A stretch of DNA of 64,000 nucleotides from Actinoallomurus purpureus (GCF_024055795.1 NZ_JAMXMY010000035.1:1-64000), one strand, 5' to 3'. Counted from the stretch's first letter, positions 52,308 to 60,699 are shown. Program-made: numbers and translations. The notes: a model not told the origin generated them from the letters alone.

Positions 52308-53264
52308 ATGGCGGCGACCACGAACGAAAGCAGGCGCATCAGGCGGCCGGGGCGGGCGGCCGACGGCGATCTGCTCGGGGCCTATCTGGACGAGATCGCC
52401 GCCACGCCGCTGCTGAGCGCCGCAGAGGAGATCGAGCTCGCCCTGGCCATGGAGGCCGGGCTGCTCGCCCACAACCACCTGGACGAGGACACGCTTCCGG
52501 AGGGCGCGACCCGCGAGGAGCTCGAAGAGCTCGCGACCCGGGGCGACGCCGCGAAGGACCGCTTCATCCTGGCCAATCTCCGCCTGGTCGTCAGCGTGGC
52601 CCGGCGTTACCCGACGGACGGTCTGAGCCTGCTCGACCTGATCCAGGAGGGCACGATCGGCCTGATCCGGGCGGTGGAGGGCTTCGATCCGCGCCGGGGA
52701 TTCAAGTTCTCGACGTATGCCACCTGGTGGATCCGGCAGGCCATCGGCCGCGCGCTCGCCAACTCGTCCCGGTCAGTACGGCTACCGGGCGCCGTGCACA
52801 CCGACGTCAACCGGCTGCGCAAGGCCCGCCGTGAGCTGGTGCTGCTGACCGGCTCGGAGCCGACCGACGAGGAGCTGGCGGCCGAGCTCGACGTGCCGGT
52901 GGAGCGCATCGGTGAACTGGACCGCTGGGACCGTACGCCGGCGAGCCTGGACGCGGTGGTCGGCGAGGACGAGGAGACCTCGCTCGGCGACCTCCTCGCG
53001 GACGAGTCCGCGCCCTCCCCCGAGGACGAGGCCATGGCGAGCGTCCAGCTCGAGATCATCGACGACATGCTGGAGCGCCTGGAGCCCCGCGAGGCGACCG
53101 TGCTGCGAGCCCGCTTCGGCCTGGAGGACGGCACCGAGCACAGCCGCCGCGAGATCGCCACACGCCTCGGCGTGTCGGCCGAACGGGTACGGCAGATGGA
53201 GCTGGCCGCCCTGCGCCGCATGCGGGAGATGGCCCAGCGCATGGACGCCCCCCTGGCCGCGTAA
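52308..53264 (+). CDS. Sigma-70 family RNA polymerase sigma factor (HrdB-like, group 2)
   Basis: The 318-residue protein has regions 1.2 to 4.2: GDLLGAYLDEIAATPLLSAA (1.2), DRFILANLRLVVSVARRYP and LLDLIQEGTIGLIRAVEGFD (2.1-2.2), FKFSTYATWWIRQAIGRALA (2.3-2.4), region 3, and the 4.2 helix-turn-helix EIATRLGVSAERVRQMELAA. It lacks the long acidic N-terminus of the principal sigma factor, so it is a group 2 (HrdA/C/D-like) factor. ATG at 52308 is preferred; a GTG two codons upstream is possible. A copy of its last 49 bases lies at 53767-53815. Confidence 0.94.
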   Translation: MAATTNESRRIRRPGRAADGDLLGAYLDEIAATPLLSAAEEIELALAMEAGLLAHNHLDEDTLPEGATREELEELATRGDAAKDRFILANLRLVVSVARRYPTDGLSLLDLIQEGTIGLIRAVEGFDPRRGFKFSTYATWWIRQAIGRALANSSRSVRLPGAVHTDVNRLRKARRELVLLTGSEPTDEELAAELDVPVERIGELDRWDRTPASLDAVVGEDEETSLGDLLADESAPSPEDEAMASVQLEIIDDMLERLEPREATVLRARFGLEDGTEHSRREIATRLGVSAERVRQMELAALRRMREMAQRMDAPLAA

Positions 53265-53319
53265 CCGGGCGCGTTCACCCAGCGGGTCGCCGCCGCGTCG
53301 GCCGGCCACTGCCGCAGGC

Positions 53320-53565
53320 GATGAGGCAGGCGCGGACCGCGCGGTACTGGGCGCGGTCGCCCTGGTCGTTCCGCGCCGCCCGATGCTCGAGGAATGGGCC
53401 TACGCAGGCGGCTTCTTCACGTACACCGGAGCCATCGCCTCGCACCTGACCACGGGTTTACGCCCTCGGCGAGTTGGCACCGCTCACCGTCCTCGCCGCG
53501 CTGACCGTACGGTCGTGGGCCCTGCGCCCCCCGAGTCGCCGCACGCATCGCCCCCTGAGCCCTGA
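53320..53565 (+). pseudogene. Frameshifted, 5'-truncated DoxX-like membrane protein gene
   Basis: One frame reads DRAVLGAVALVVPRRPMLEE and then WAYAGGFFTYTGAIASHLTT, a clear DoxX-like segment (membrane helix, EWAYAGF, TGAxASH). At about 53450-53458 homology moves to the next frame, which continues VYALGELAPLTVLAALTVRS and WALRPPSRR, the expected C-terminal half. The N-terminal third is missing. One frameshift plus the 5' loss indicate a pseudogene; a single base correction would rejoin the two halves. It directly follows the sigma factor gene. Confidence 0.7.
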
Positions 53566-53766
53566 TCCGCGCCCACCAGGCCGATGATCCGTCCTCCGGC
53601 GTGGTTCCCATCACCGTCCACCGCTGAGGCCCGCGGCGTCCGCCGCCTCTCCGCGCCGGGAGGCCGCTGCCCGCGATCCACGGCGTCGTCGTTCGGATGA
53701 CCGATAAGCGCGATCGGCACGCGCACACCCCTCTTGGACTGAGCGGACGCCTCGGCGTTCACGACC

Positions 53767-53823
53767 CGCCGCATGCGGGAGATGGCCCAGCGCATCGACG
53801 CGGCCCTGGCCGCCTGCCAATGA
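53767..53823 (+). pseudogene. Copy of the 3' end of the sigma factor gene
   Basis: Bases 53767-53815 match 53214-53262 (the end of the sigma-70 gene) at 45 of 49 positions and in frame: RRMREMAQRIDAALAACQ, then TGA, against RRMREMAQRMDAPLAA. Homology stops abruptly on the 5' side. It is a remnant of a duplicated sigma gene, or one end of a duplication that brackets the DoxX fragment. Confidence 0.7.
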
Positions 53824-53841
53824 CCACGCGCCCCGCGCGCT

Positions 53842-53905
53842 CGTTGAGTTCGGGATTATCGCCCTTTCCGCGGGCACCGGAACGGCGACACTCCCAAACT
53901 CAACG
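53842..53905. repeat. 64-base imperfect palindrome (long hairpin)
   Basis: Successive arms pair: CGTTGAGTT (53842-53850) with AACTCAACG (53897-53905), GGGA with TCCC, TCGCC (53859-53863) with GGCGA (53884-53888), and TTCCG (53866-53870) with CGGAA (53878-53882), with small internal loops and a 7-base terminal loop. It lies in a gene-free stretch and looks like a mobile palindromic unit or a structured RNA. The rest of the interval to 54328 holds no recognised gene. Confidence 0.55.
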
Positions 53906-54328
53906 GTGGGAGCCGTCCGCCAGCCAGTCGACGTCGTTACTGCCCGATACACCTCCCGGCATCGGCATGCCACGCTGTGAGCCATTGGCTGTCGATCCGG
54001 AGGAACTCGCCGAGCGAGCCGTCAGCGTGGCGGGTCAGCTTCCCTCGGGGACAAGCCGACCGTACGGGTCGCCTCCTCACGGCCACGTGGCGGTCGGCTG
54101 GGCGGTCCCCCACCGGTCACGCGGCAGCGAAGGCGGGGAGGCCGCCCCTCTGGGCTGATCGGGCACTGCGCTCACGAGCTTTGGGTCCGCGGTCATACTC
54201 CAGCGTCCGGCAATTAGGTCCTGAGGCCCTGTTGCCGGAATGGGCGGTCAGGCAAGGTGAGCATGCTCATGAGTCCGGGGATGCCTGGGTCTTGGCGCAG
54301 TGCGATTCCCCGCTAGGGAAGGACGCCA

Positions 54329-54781
54329 TTGATCAGCAGAACGAAGAACGGCATCAGAATCCTGACGGCGACCGCGTTGGCGGGAGCGACCATCGCGGCC
54401 GGCACCGGAGCCGCGTCCGCACAGACCAAGACGGCGCCCGGCGCACCCACCACCGCGCAGTCGGACGGCGTCGCAGCCAAGAGCGGACCGATCGCCTGCC
54501 CGAGCGGAACAGGCTGCGTTTACGACCGCACCAAATATCTGCACTCGATGACTTCCATAGTCCCCAAATTCTTCCTAAATAAGTGCACTAGGAATTCGGC
54601 ATACGCACTCCGCAACAATACGGTCAAGTCCTACCAGAACCGGACCCCATACAAGATGAAGCTCTATAATAAGCACTTCAAGGCGATGCGCATCGTCCCG
54701 CCAAGAGCACATCACGGTGCCTTCAGCACCGACAGCAAGTTCACGGATTACGTCGGCTGGATCTGCTTCGTCAAGCCCTGA
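54329..54781 (+). CDS. Secreted protein resembling peptidase inhibitor I36/crystallin-like family
   Basis: The 150-residue protein has a signal peptide (ILTATALAGATIAAGTGAAS, cleavage near ASAQ). The mature domain starts ACPSGTGCVYDRTKY and contains paired cysteines (CPSGTGC, NKC, WICF) and aromatic positions resembling the small secreted I36/beta-gamma-crystallin-like proteins of actinomycetes. Similarity is moderate. The start is a TTG at 54329 with GGAAGGA upstream. The mature part uses many AT-ending codons (for example around 54530-54700), unlike its neighbours, suggesting recent acquisition. Confidence 0.6.
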   Translation: MISRTKNGIRILTATALAGATIAAGTGAASAQTKTAPGAPTTAQSDGVAAKSGPIACPSGTGCVYDRTKYLHSMTSIVPKFFLNKCTRNSAYALRNNTVKSYQNRTPYKMKLYNKHFKAMRIVPPRAHHGAFSTDSKFTDYVGWICFVKP

Positions 54782-54799
54782 GCCTTCCGCGCGCAGGAA

Positions 54800-54839
54800 A
54801 CGCCGGGGGGTGCGGGAGACGAATCGCTCCCCCCGGCGT
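54800..54839. terminator. Bidirectional terminator between convergent genes
   Basis: ACGCCGGGGGG (54800-54810) and CCCCCCGGCGT (54829-54839) form an 11-bp stem with an 18-base loop, 19 bases after the secreted protein stop. Confidence 0.65.
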
Positions 54840-54911
54840 CGGTGCCTCCTGACGGTATCCGAGCTATCCGCTAGGCACTCACCTCCTCCTTCGCGCCGTG
54901 CGCGCGAGCCT

Positions 54912-55547
54912 TCAGGCGACGTCGGCGGTCAGGCCGGCGACGGTCGCGTCGAGAGAGCTGGTCGTGAGGGGCATCAGCACGGGTTCGGTCACTCGAAACC
55001 GTTCGACGCCCCGCTTGGTCAGGTGCATCCGCAGGTCGATCCACCCGTCGGCGGTGCGGCATAGGCCCCGTTCGCGGAAGTGCAGGTCCCCCACTGAAAT
55101 GCGGGCCCCGGCCACGTGCACCGGCAACAGGATCTGTGACCGGGGCGTGAGGGCCCGGCATGAGGTCCGCGCCCGCTCGGCGTACGCGGCTATGCGGGCG
55201 TGATCGGCCGTGGCCTGCGCGATGCGGCCGAGGATCGCCCCGGCCGGATCACCGGCCGGGTCCCGCAGCATCGCGTGCGACGGGGCGAGGCCGAGGACGC
55301 CGGGGTGCGCACCGGTCGCGGGGCGGCCGTCCGTACGGCCGATGCCGAGGACCTCCACCATGAGGAGGTCGCCGGGCTCCGCGCCGACCACTCCGACCGG
55401 GCCGCACAGCAGGTCGCCGCCCTGGCACTGCATTCGTACGGAGCCGCCCGCGATGACCTCGGCGACGGGCGGGATCTCCGGATGCCAGCGATTGTGACCG
55501 GGCACGTAGTGGACGGTCGGGACCGGGGCGGCGGGCGTGAACAGCAA
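54912..55547 (-). CDS. Internally shortened acetamidase/formamidase-family protein
   Basis: The 211-residue product aligns in order with formamidase (FmdA) segments: VPGHNRWHPEIPPVAEVIAG, GPVGVVGAEPGDLLMVEVLG, GAHPGVLGLAPS and ILLPVHVAGARISVGDLHF, then GWIDLRMHLTKRG. The usual enzyme is about 400 residues. Here the stretch between the first two blocks, the central metal-binding region before HPGVLG and the last 80 or so residues are missing, all without loss of frame. Activity is doubtful; it is either a decaying gene or a reduced paralogue. It stands alone, divergent from nothing obvious. Confidence 0.6.
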   Translation of the reverse strand: MLFTPAAPVPTVHYVPGHNRWHPEIPPVAEVIAGGSVRMQCQGGDLLCGPVGVVGAEPGDLLMVEVLGIGRTDGRPATGAHPGVLGLAPSHAMLRDPAGDPAGAILGRIAQATADHARIAAYAERARTSCRALTPRSQILLPVHVAGARISVGDLHFRERGLCRTADGWIDLRMHLTKRGVERFRVTEPVLMPLTTSSLDATVAGLTADVA

Positions 55548-55925
55548 CGTTTCGGTCCCTTCGATCGCTGGCCTTCGAACACCTCAATCCTGCACTTCGG
55601 CCTGTTTCAGTGTGGTTTCGCGGCGCTTAAACCGTCGTCAACGGATCTTCACCGGTATGGAGCGCCGCCTCCGATCGCTCCGTGGCGTATGGGTGCCGGG
55701 GCACCGTACACGGCGGGAGGCGGAGCCGAAGACTCGGCGGCGGAGCCGGGCGGCACCGGCCTTTCGGCCTGTCGTCACGGGCGACTTGCGACGAAGTACC
55801 CGTGATTAAGGATTAAGAGCTGACCTATCGTGATCTATCGCATTCGGCGACTCTCCGGGTGTCAGCCGCTCCGTACGTGACCAGACCCCCGCCTGGCCGG
55901 AGCGGCGGACAGAGGGAGAAAGCTC
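55548..55925. other. Intergenic region with no recognised gene
   Basis: This 378-base stretch lies between the divergent formamidase-like and nuclease genes. It contains short direct repeats near its right end (GATTAAG twice at about 55804-55817, and CTATCG twice at about 55825-55840) in AT-rich sequence likely to hold the nuclease promoter. I see no gene, RNA or mobile element. Confidence 0.4.
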
Positions 55926-56558
55926 GTGAAGCGAGCCTTCGCCGCCGTCACCGCCCTGCTCGCGCTCGTCGTCACGCTGACGGCGTTCACCATCGGAGCG
56001 GCGAACGCCACTCCGCCCAACATCCCGTCCGCCAGTACCGCCGCCTCCCGGCTGGCCACGCTCACCGTCGCCACCGAGAGCCACCAGTCCACCTACGACC
56101 GCTCGCTGTTCCCGCACTGGATCACCATCAGCGGGACCTGCAACACCCGCGAGGAGGTGCTCAAGCGGGACGGCACGAACGTCGTGACCGACTCCGCCTG
56201 CGCGGCCACCTCCGGGAGCTGGTACAGCCCCTATGACGGGGCGACGTGGACGGCGGCGTCCGACGTCGACATCGACCACATGGTCCCGCTGGCCGAGGCC
56301 TGGCGGTCCGGCGCGTGGGCGTGGACGACCGCGCAGCGCCAGACGTACGCCAACGACCTGGGCGGCCCCGAACTGTGGGCCGTCACCGACAACGTCAACC
56401 AGTCCAAGGGCGACCAGGACCCCAGCACCTGGAAGCCGTCAGTGTCGTCGTTCTGGTGCACGTACGCCCGCGCCTGGATCCAGGTGAAGTGGTACTACGG
56501 CCTGACGCTCCAGAGCGCGGAGAAGTCCGCGCTGACCGACATGCTGAACACCTGCTGA
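55926..56558 (+). CDS. Secreted HNH (DUF1524-type) nuclease
   Basis: The 210-residue protein has a signal peptide (FAAVTALLALVVTLTAFTIG, cleavage near ANA). The nuclease core is DVDIDHMVPLAEAWRSGAWA (catalytic His in DIDHMVPL), followed by RQTYANDLGGPELWAVTDNV and NQSKGDQDPSTWKP, the HNH/DUF1524 pattern of secreted actinomycete nucleases. A cysteine pair (CNTREE and CAATSG) and terminal WCTY/NTC cysteines suggest disulfides. The likely role is degradation of extracellular DNA. The start is a GTG with GGAGAAAG upstream; a strong terminator follows. Confidence 0.9.
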   Translation: MKRAFAAVTALLALVVTLTAFTIGAANATPPNIPSASTAASRLATLTVATESHQSTYDRSLFPHWITISGTCNTREEVLKRDGTNVVTDSACAATSGSWYSPYDGATWTAASDVDIDHMVPLAEAWRSGAWAWTTAQRQTYANDLGGPELWAVTDNVNQSKGDQDPSTWKPSVSSFWCTYARAWIQVKWYYGLTLQSAEKSALTDMLNTC

Positions 56559-56576
56559 GGCCGCGCCGACGTCGCA

Positions 56577-56600
56577 GGCCCCGGGAGCTCTCCCGGGGCC
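56577..56600. terminator. Bidirectional terminator between the nuclease gene and ddl
   Basis: GGCCCCGGGAG (56577-56587) pairs with CTCCCGGGGCC (56590-56600), an 11-bp stem between convergent genes. There is no U tract. Confidence 0.7.
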
Positions 56601-56610
56601 GTGCGCACGC

Positions 56611-57708
56611 TCAGCGGAGGCCGAGAGGACGCGCCAGGGCCGTGCGGATCCAGCGGTCCACCAGGGCCGGGTAGTCGAGGCCCGTCGCCGCCCACATCTT
56701 CGGGAACGCCGAGGCGGGCGTGCAGCCGGGCATCGTGTTGATCTCGTTGAGGACCAGGTCGCCGTCGGGGGTGTAGAAGAAGTCCACCCGGGCGAGTCCC
56801 TCGCAGCCCAGCGTCTCGAACGCCTGCACCGACAGCCTGCGGACCTCTTCGATGACCGCGGACGGCAGCTGCGGCGGGATGTCGAGGGCCAGGCCGTCGT
56901 CGAGGTACTTGGCCTCGAAGTCGTAGTAGTCGTGGCCGGAGCCCACCCGCACCTCGGCGGGCAGGCTCGCCTCGGCCAGGTCGTCGTCCAGTCCCTCGAG
57001 CACCCCGCACTCGATCTCGCGCCCCGGCACGGCGGCCTCGACGATCACCTTGGGGTCGTGCTCGCGCGCGGCCTCCACCGCGGCCTCCAGCGCGTCCTCC
57101 GACTCCACCCTGGTGATGCCCATGCTCGAGCCCGCACGTGCGGGCTTGACGAACACCGGCCAGCCGAGCTCCTTGATCTCGTCGACGACCTGCTTGCGCT
57201 CACGCCGCCACTGCCGGTCCTTCACGACGACGTACGGGCCGACGGGCAACCCGTGGCTCCGCCAGATCGTCTTCATGTACTCCTTGTCCATGCCGGCGGC
57301 ACTGGCCAGCACGCCCGCGCCGACATAACGCACCCCGGCGAGCTCCAGGAGGCCCTGGATCGTTCCGTCCTCGCCGTACGGGCCGTGCAGCAGCGGCAGC
57401 ACCACGTCGACCTCGCCGAGCGTGCGGGGCACCTCCCCCGGCTCCACGACGACCAGGCCACGGCTCTCCGGGTCGAACGGCAGTGCCAGCGGCAGCCCGT
57501 CCTCGGAGACCTCCGGGAGCCGGCCGTCCTCGATGGTGAGCCGCTGTCCGGAGGCGAGGACCCAGCGGCCGTCGCGCGCGATGCCGACGGGGATGACCTC
57601 GTAGCGGTCGTGGTCGAGCGCGGCCATCACGCTGCCCGCGGTGAGACATGAGATCGCATGCTCCGAACTGCGCCCGCCGAAGACGACGGCGACCCGGATC
57701 CTGCTCAT
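56611..57708 (-). CDS. ddl: D-alanine-D-alanine ligase
   Basis: Joins two D-alanines with ATP for peptidoglycan precursor synthesis. The 365-residue ATP-grasp protein shows VVFGGRSSEHAISCLTAGSV, LLHGPYGEDGTIQGLLELAG (substrate and loop region), MDKEYMKTIWRSHGLPVGPY, VFVKPARAGSSMGI (ATP-grasp lysine), and the metal-binding LNEINTMPGCTPASAFPKMW. The start is the ATG at 57708 (MSRIRVAVVFGG) with GAGGTGG upstream; eight further codons are open. It is followed by gpsA upstream on the same strand, the usual ddl-gpsA-plsC order. Confidence 0.96.
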   Translation of the reverse strand: MSRIRVAVVFGGRSSEHAISCLTAGSVMAALDHDRYEVIPVGIARDGRWVLASGQRLTIEDGRLPEVSEDGLPLALPFDPESRGLVVVEPGEVPRTLGEVDVVLPLLHGPYGEDGTIQGLLELAGVRYVGAGVLASAAGMDKEYMKTIWRSHGLPVGPYVVVKDRQWRRERKQVVDEIKELGWPVFVKPARAGSSMGITRVESEDALEAAVEAAREHDPKVIVEAAVPGREIECGVLEGLDDDLAEASLPAEVRVGSGHDYYDFEAKYLDDGLALDIPPQLPSAVIEEVRRLSVQAFETLGCEGLARVDFFYTPDGDLVLNEINTMPGCTPASAFPKMWAATGLDYPALVDRWIRTALARPLGLR

Positions 57709-57814
57709 CAATCCACCTCTTCCCACCTGCACCGACAGTCGCGGCCACAGACATTACACGGCATTCCGCCTCGTGACCTTCATCCCCATTTCAGGGGAAA
57801 GAGCAGCTCTCAGG

Positions 57815-58819
57815 TCAGACGCCGTACCGTTCCGGCTTCGGGGTCCGCGACATCAGCAGCCGGCCGGCGTCGGCTGGGCTGAGCCCGCCGTGCATGACCG
57901 CGACGATGCCCTCGGTGATCGGCATCTCCACGCCGTGCCGCCGCGCCAGCTCCAGGATCGCGTCGCAGGACTTGACGCCCTCCGCCGTCTGCCGGGTGGC
58001 CTTGACGACCTCCTCCAGGCTCATCCCGCGCCCGAGGTTCTCGCCGAAGGTACGGTTCCGCGAGAGCGGCGAACTGCACGTGGCGACGAGGTCGCCCATT
58101 CCCGCCAGCCCCGCGAACGTGTGCTGGTCGGCGCCGAGGGCCGCCCCCAGCCGGGCGATCTCGGCCAGGCCGCGGGTCATGAGCAGCGCGCTGACGTTGT
58201 CGCCCATGCCCATGCCGACCGCGATGCCGACGGCGAGGGCGATGACGTTCTTGACGGCGCCGCCGAGCTCGCAGCCGATGACGTCGTGGTTCGTGTACGC
58301 GCGGAAGTAGGGCGTCATGCAGGCCAGCTGCAGCTTCTGCGCGGTCGGCTCGTCGACGCACGCCACGGCGGCGGCGGACGGCTGCTCCGTGGCGATCTCG
58401 CGCGCGAGGTTCGGGCCGGTGACCACCGCCACGCGCTCCTCGGGCACGTCCGCGACCTCGCGGACGACCTCGCTCATCCGCTTGCAGGTGCCCAGCTCGA
58501 TGCCCTTCATGAGGCTCACCAGCACCGCGTCCGGGGGCAGCAGCGGCCGCCACTCCGCCAGCCCCGAGCGGAGCGTCTGGGCGGGGACCGCCAGCATGAC
58601 GTACGCCGCGCCGTCGAGGGCCTCGGCGACGTCGGTGGTGGCCGTCAGCCGGTCGGGAAGCCGCACGTCCGGCAGATAGTCGGGGTTCTCGCGCCGGTCA
58701 TTGATCGCCTCGACCAGCTCGGCGCGGCGCCCCCAGACCGTGACGTCCCCGCCGGCGTCCGCCAGCACCTTGGCGAAGACGGTGCCCCATGATCCTGCCC
58801 CGAGTACCGCGATCTTCAA
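57815..58819 (-). CDS. gpsA: Glycerol-3-phosphate dehydrogenase (NAD(P)+)
   Basis: GpsA reduces dihydroxyacetone phosphate to sn-glycerol-3-phosphate, the phospholipid backbone. The 334-residue enzyme has a Rossmann start [38 protein letters not shown], the catalytic-lysine helix [20 protein letters not shown], and [20 protein letters not shown]. The start is a TTG at 58819 overlapping the plsC stop by 4 bases (TTGA), so the two are coupled. This makes sense because PlsC acylates the product of the pathway GpsA opens. Confidence 0.96.
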   Translation of the reverse strand: MKIAVLGAGSWGTVFAKVLADAGGDVTVWGRRAELVEAINDRRENPDYLPDVRLPDRLTATTDVAEALDGAAYVMLAVPAQTLRSGLAEWRPLLPPDAVLVSLMKGIELGTCKRMSEVVREVADVPEERVAVVTGPNLAREIATEQPSAAAVACVDEPTAQKLQLACMTPYFRAYTNHDVIGCELGGAVKNVIALAVGIAVGMGMGDNVSALLMTRGLAEIARLGAALGADQHTFAGLAGMGDLVATCSSPLSRNRTFGENLGRGMSLEEVVKATRQTAEGVKSCDAILELARRHGVEMPITEGIVAVMHGGLSPADAGRLLMSRTPKPERYGV

Positions 58820-59628
58820 GAGGCCTTGGCCTCCTTGCCCGTGTCGGTCGTGCCGGTGTCGTCTCCGTCGGTCTCGGCCGTGTCGTTTCCGCCGGTCTCG
58901 GTCTCGGTCTCGGTGGCGTGCCGGGCCTTGGCGGCCTCCCGGTGGTCGTACAGCTTCTCCGGCGCGGGCTCGCCGCGCAGCTCCGCGAGCAGGTCGGCGA
59001 TGGCCCGCATGATGTCGGCGGTCGCGGCGTTCAGCGTGTCCGTGTCGAGGGGACGGCCCTCGTACTTCGACAGGTCGACCGGCGGCCCGGCGATGACGTG
59101 CATCGTCTTGCGCGGGAACGGCCGGAACTTCTTCGTGCCGTACGGCCACAGCACGTGCGCACCCCAGTGGGCGACCGGGATCACCGGGGCGCCGGTGGTG
59201 AGCGCCATCCGCGCGGCACCGGTCTTGCCCGTCATGGGCCACAGGTCCGGGTCACGCGTACAGGTGCCCTCCGGGTAGAACATCAGGCACTCGCCCGACC
59301 GCAGGCCCTTCTCGGCGTCGCGGAGCGCGAGCGCCGCGTCGGAACGCTCGCGGTACACCGGGATCTGCCCGGTGCGGCGGATGATGCGGCCGATCACCGG
59401 AGCCTTGAACACCGAGCTCTTGGCGAGGTAGACGGGGAAACGGCCGGCCTTGTAGATGAAGTGGGCGAGCGCCAGCGGGTCGGACCACGACAGGTGGTTG
59501 GCGGCAATGATCACTCCGCCCTTCCGCGGGATGTTGTCCTGCCCCTTCCAGTCACGCTTCAACAGCGTGAACAGCGACGGGCGCAGGATCCCCACGACGA
59601 TCGCACGCCAGACGGGCGACTGATCCAT
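58816..59628 (-). CDS. plsC: 1-acyl-glycerol-3-phosphate acyltransferase (PlsC family)
   Basis: Transfers an acyl group to lysophosphatidic acid in phospholipid synthesis. The 270-residue protein has the HX4D motif in [16 protein letters not shown], the [20 protein letters not shown] region and the EGTR-type motif [19 protein letters not shown] low-complexity C-terminal tail of Thr, Glu, Asp and Gly ([20 protein letters not shown]) is unusual and acidic. The ATG at 59628 is chosen for its GAGGAGG ribosome site. It overlaps gpsA. Confidence 0.93.
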   Translation of the reverse strand: MDQSPVWRAIVVGILRPSLFTLLKRDWKGQDNIPRKGGVIIAANHLSWSDPLALAHFIYKAGRFPVYLAKSSVFKAPVIGRIIRRTGQIPVYRERSDAALALRDAEKGLRSGECLMFYPEGTCTRDPDLWPMTGKTGAARMALTTGAPVIPVAHWGAHVLWPYGTKKFRPFPRKTMHVIAGPPVDLSKYEGRPLDTDTLNAATADIMRAIADLLAELRGEPAPEKLYDHREAAKARHATETETETGGNDTAETDGDDTGTTDTGKEAKAS

Positions 59629-59709
59629 GCCCCTCCTCCTCACTTCATCCCGGTCGAGCCGGGGGTGTCGTCAAGTGTCGCGGTTGGCTCCGCGTAGTGT
59701 CGACCCACG

Positions 59710-60378
59710 ATGTCTCGTACCCATCGCCTTACGTGGACGCTCGTCGTGCCGGTCAAGCCGCTGGCCCGCGCGAAGTCACGGCTGTCCGGCCCCGCCGGAC
59801 CGCACCGCGAGCGGCTCGCGCTCGCCATCGCGACCGACACCGTATCCGCCGCGCTGCGCTGCTCGCGGGTGCGGGGGGTCCTGGTGGTCACCGACGACCC
59901 GGTCGCGGCACCCGAACTCATGGCGCTCGGCGCCCATGTCGTCCCCGACGAGCCGGACGCCGGGCTCAACCCGGCTCTCGTCCACGGCGTCGAGCGGGCG
60001 CGGCTGCTGGCGCCGGACGGCGGCGTCGGCGCGCTGTCGGCCGACCTGCCGGCCCTGCGGCCCGCCGAGCTGCACCGGGTGCTGGAGGCCGCCGAGGACG
60101 CGCCGAACGCGTTCCTGCCCGACGTCGCGGGCACCGGCACCACGCTGTACACCGCACGGCCCGGCGCGGTGTTCGCGCCCGCCTTCGGTACGGACTCCCG
60201 GGCCCGGCACCGGGACCTGGGCGCGCGGGAACTGCTGCTGGACGACGTCCTCAGCGTCCGCCAGGACGTCGACACGATCGACGACCTGCGGGCCGCGCTC
60301 GTGCTCGGGGTCGGACCGCGGACGGCCTCCGTGGCCCCTCTGCTGCCCGTGCCCTGCGAGTCCGCGCCGATCGACTGA
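59710..60378 (+). CDS. cofC: 2-phospho-L-lactate/phosphoenolpyruvate guanylyltransferase
   Basis: CofC (FbiD) activates phospholactate or phosphoenolpyruvate with GTP for coenzyme F420 synthesis. The 222-residue nucleotidyltransferase shows WTLVVPVKPLARAKSRLSG, VRGVLVVTDDPVAAPELMAL, VGALSADLPALRPAEL (metal-binding DLPA) and RARHRDLGAREL near the end. In actinobacteria the bound substrate is probably phosphoenolpyruvate. It is divergent from plsC by about 80 bases and followed by a tandem repeat region. Start ATG at 59710. Confidence 0.92.
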   Translation: MSRTHRLTWTLVVPVKPLARAKSRLSGPAGPHRERLALAIATDTVSAALRCSRVRGVLVVTDDPVAAPELMALGAHVVPDEPDAGLNPALVHGVERARLLAPDGGVGALSADLPALRPAELHRVLEAAEDAPNAFLPDVAGTGTTLYTARPGAVFAPAFGTDSRARHRDLGARELLLDDVLSVRQDVDTIDDLRAALVLGVGPRTASVAPLLPVPCESAPID

Positions 60379-60457
60379 CACGGCGTACGGGCCGGGCATT
60401 CCCCGGCCCCCGGTCCGGCCGGCCGGTGACCGCACGGGCCGGGCGCCCCAACCCGAT

Positions 60458-60665
60458 CACCCGGCGACCCTACGTGCCGACACCGAACCGGTCACCCGGC
60501 GACCCGACGGACCCGACGGACCCGGCACCGAACCGGTCACCCGGCGACCCTACGTGCCGACACCGACCCGATCGCCAAGCGACCCGACGTACCTGACGTG
60601 CCCGGCGCCGAACCGCACCCGGCGACCCCACGGCCCGGACGTACGGGGCGCCGGGCGGTCACCCG
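60458..60665. repeat. Imperfect tandem repeats, 35-45 bp period
   Basis: The core CACCCGGCGACCC recurs at 60458, 60493, 60538 and, more degenerately, near 60573 and 60616. It is linked by alternating segments such as TACGTGCCGACACCGAACCG and GACGGACCCGACGGACCC. The array fills the gap between cofC and the cold-shock-like gene. Frames through it stay open on the plus strand but resemble no protein. Confidence 0.7.
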
Positions 60666-60699
60666 GCGGCTCGCCGTCCGGCTTCCGCAGCGGACGCTC

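Noticed and set aside
53570-53765. Minus-strand frame reading VRVPIALIGHPNDDAV
   Set aside because: A short hydrophobic-looking stretch only, with no start or family match; treated as non-coding debris.
60458-60665. Possible CRISPR array or repeat protein
   Set aside because: Units are degenerate, variable in length and without regular spacers, and the frame has no start with a ribosome site or homology.
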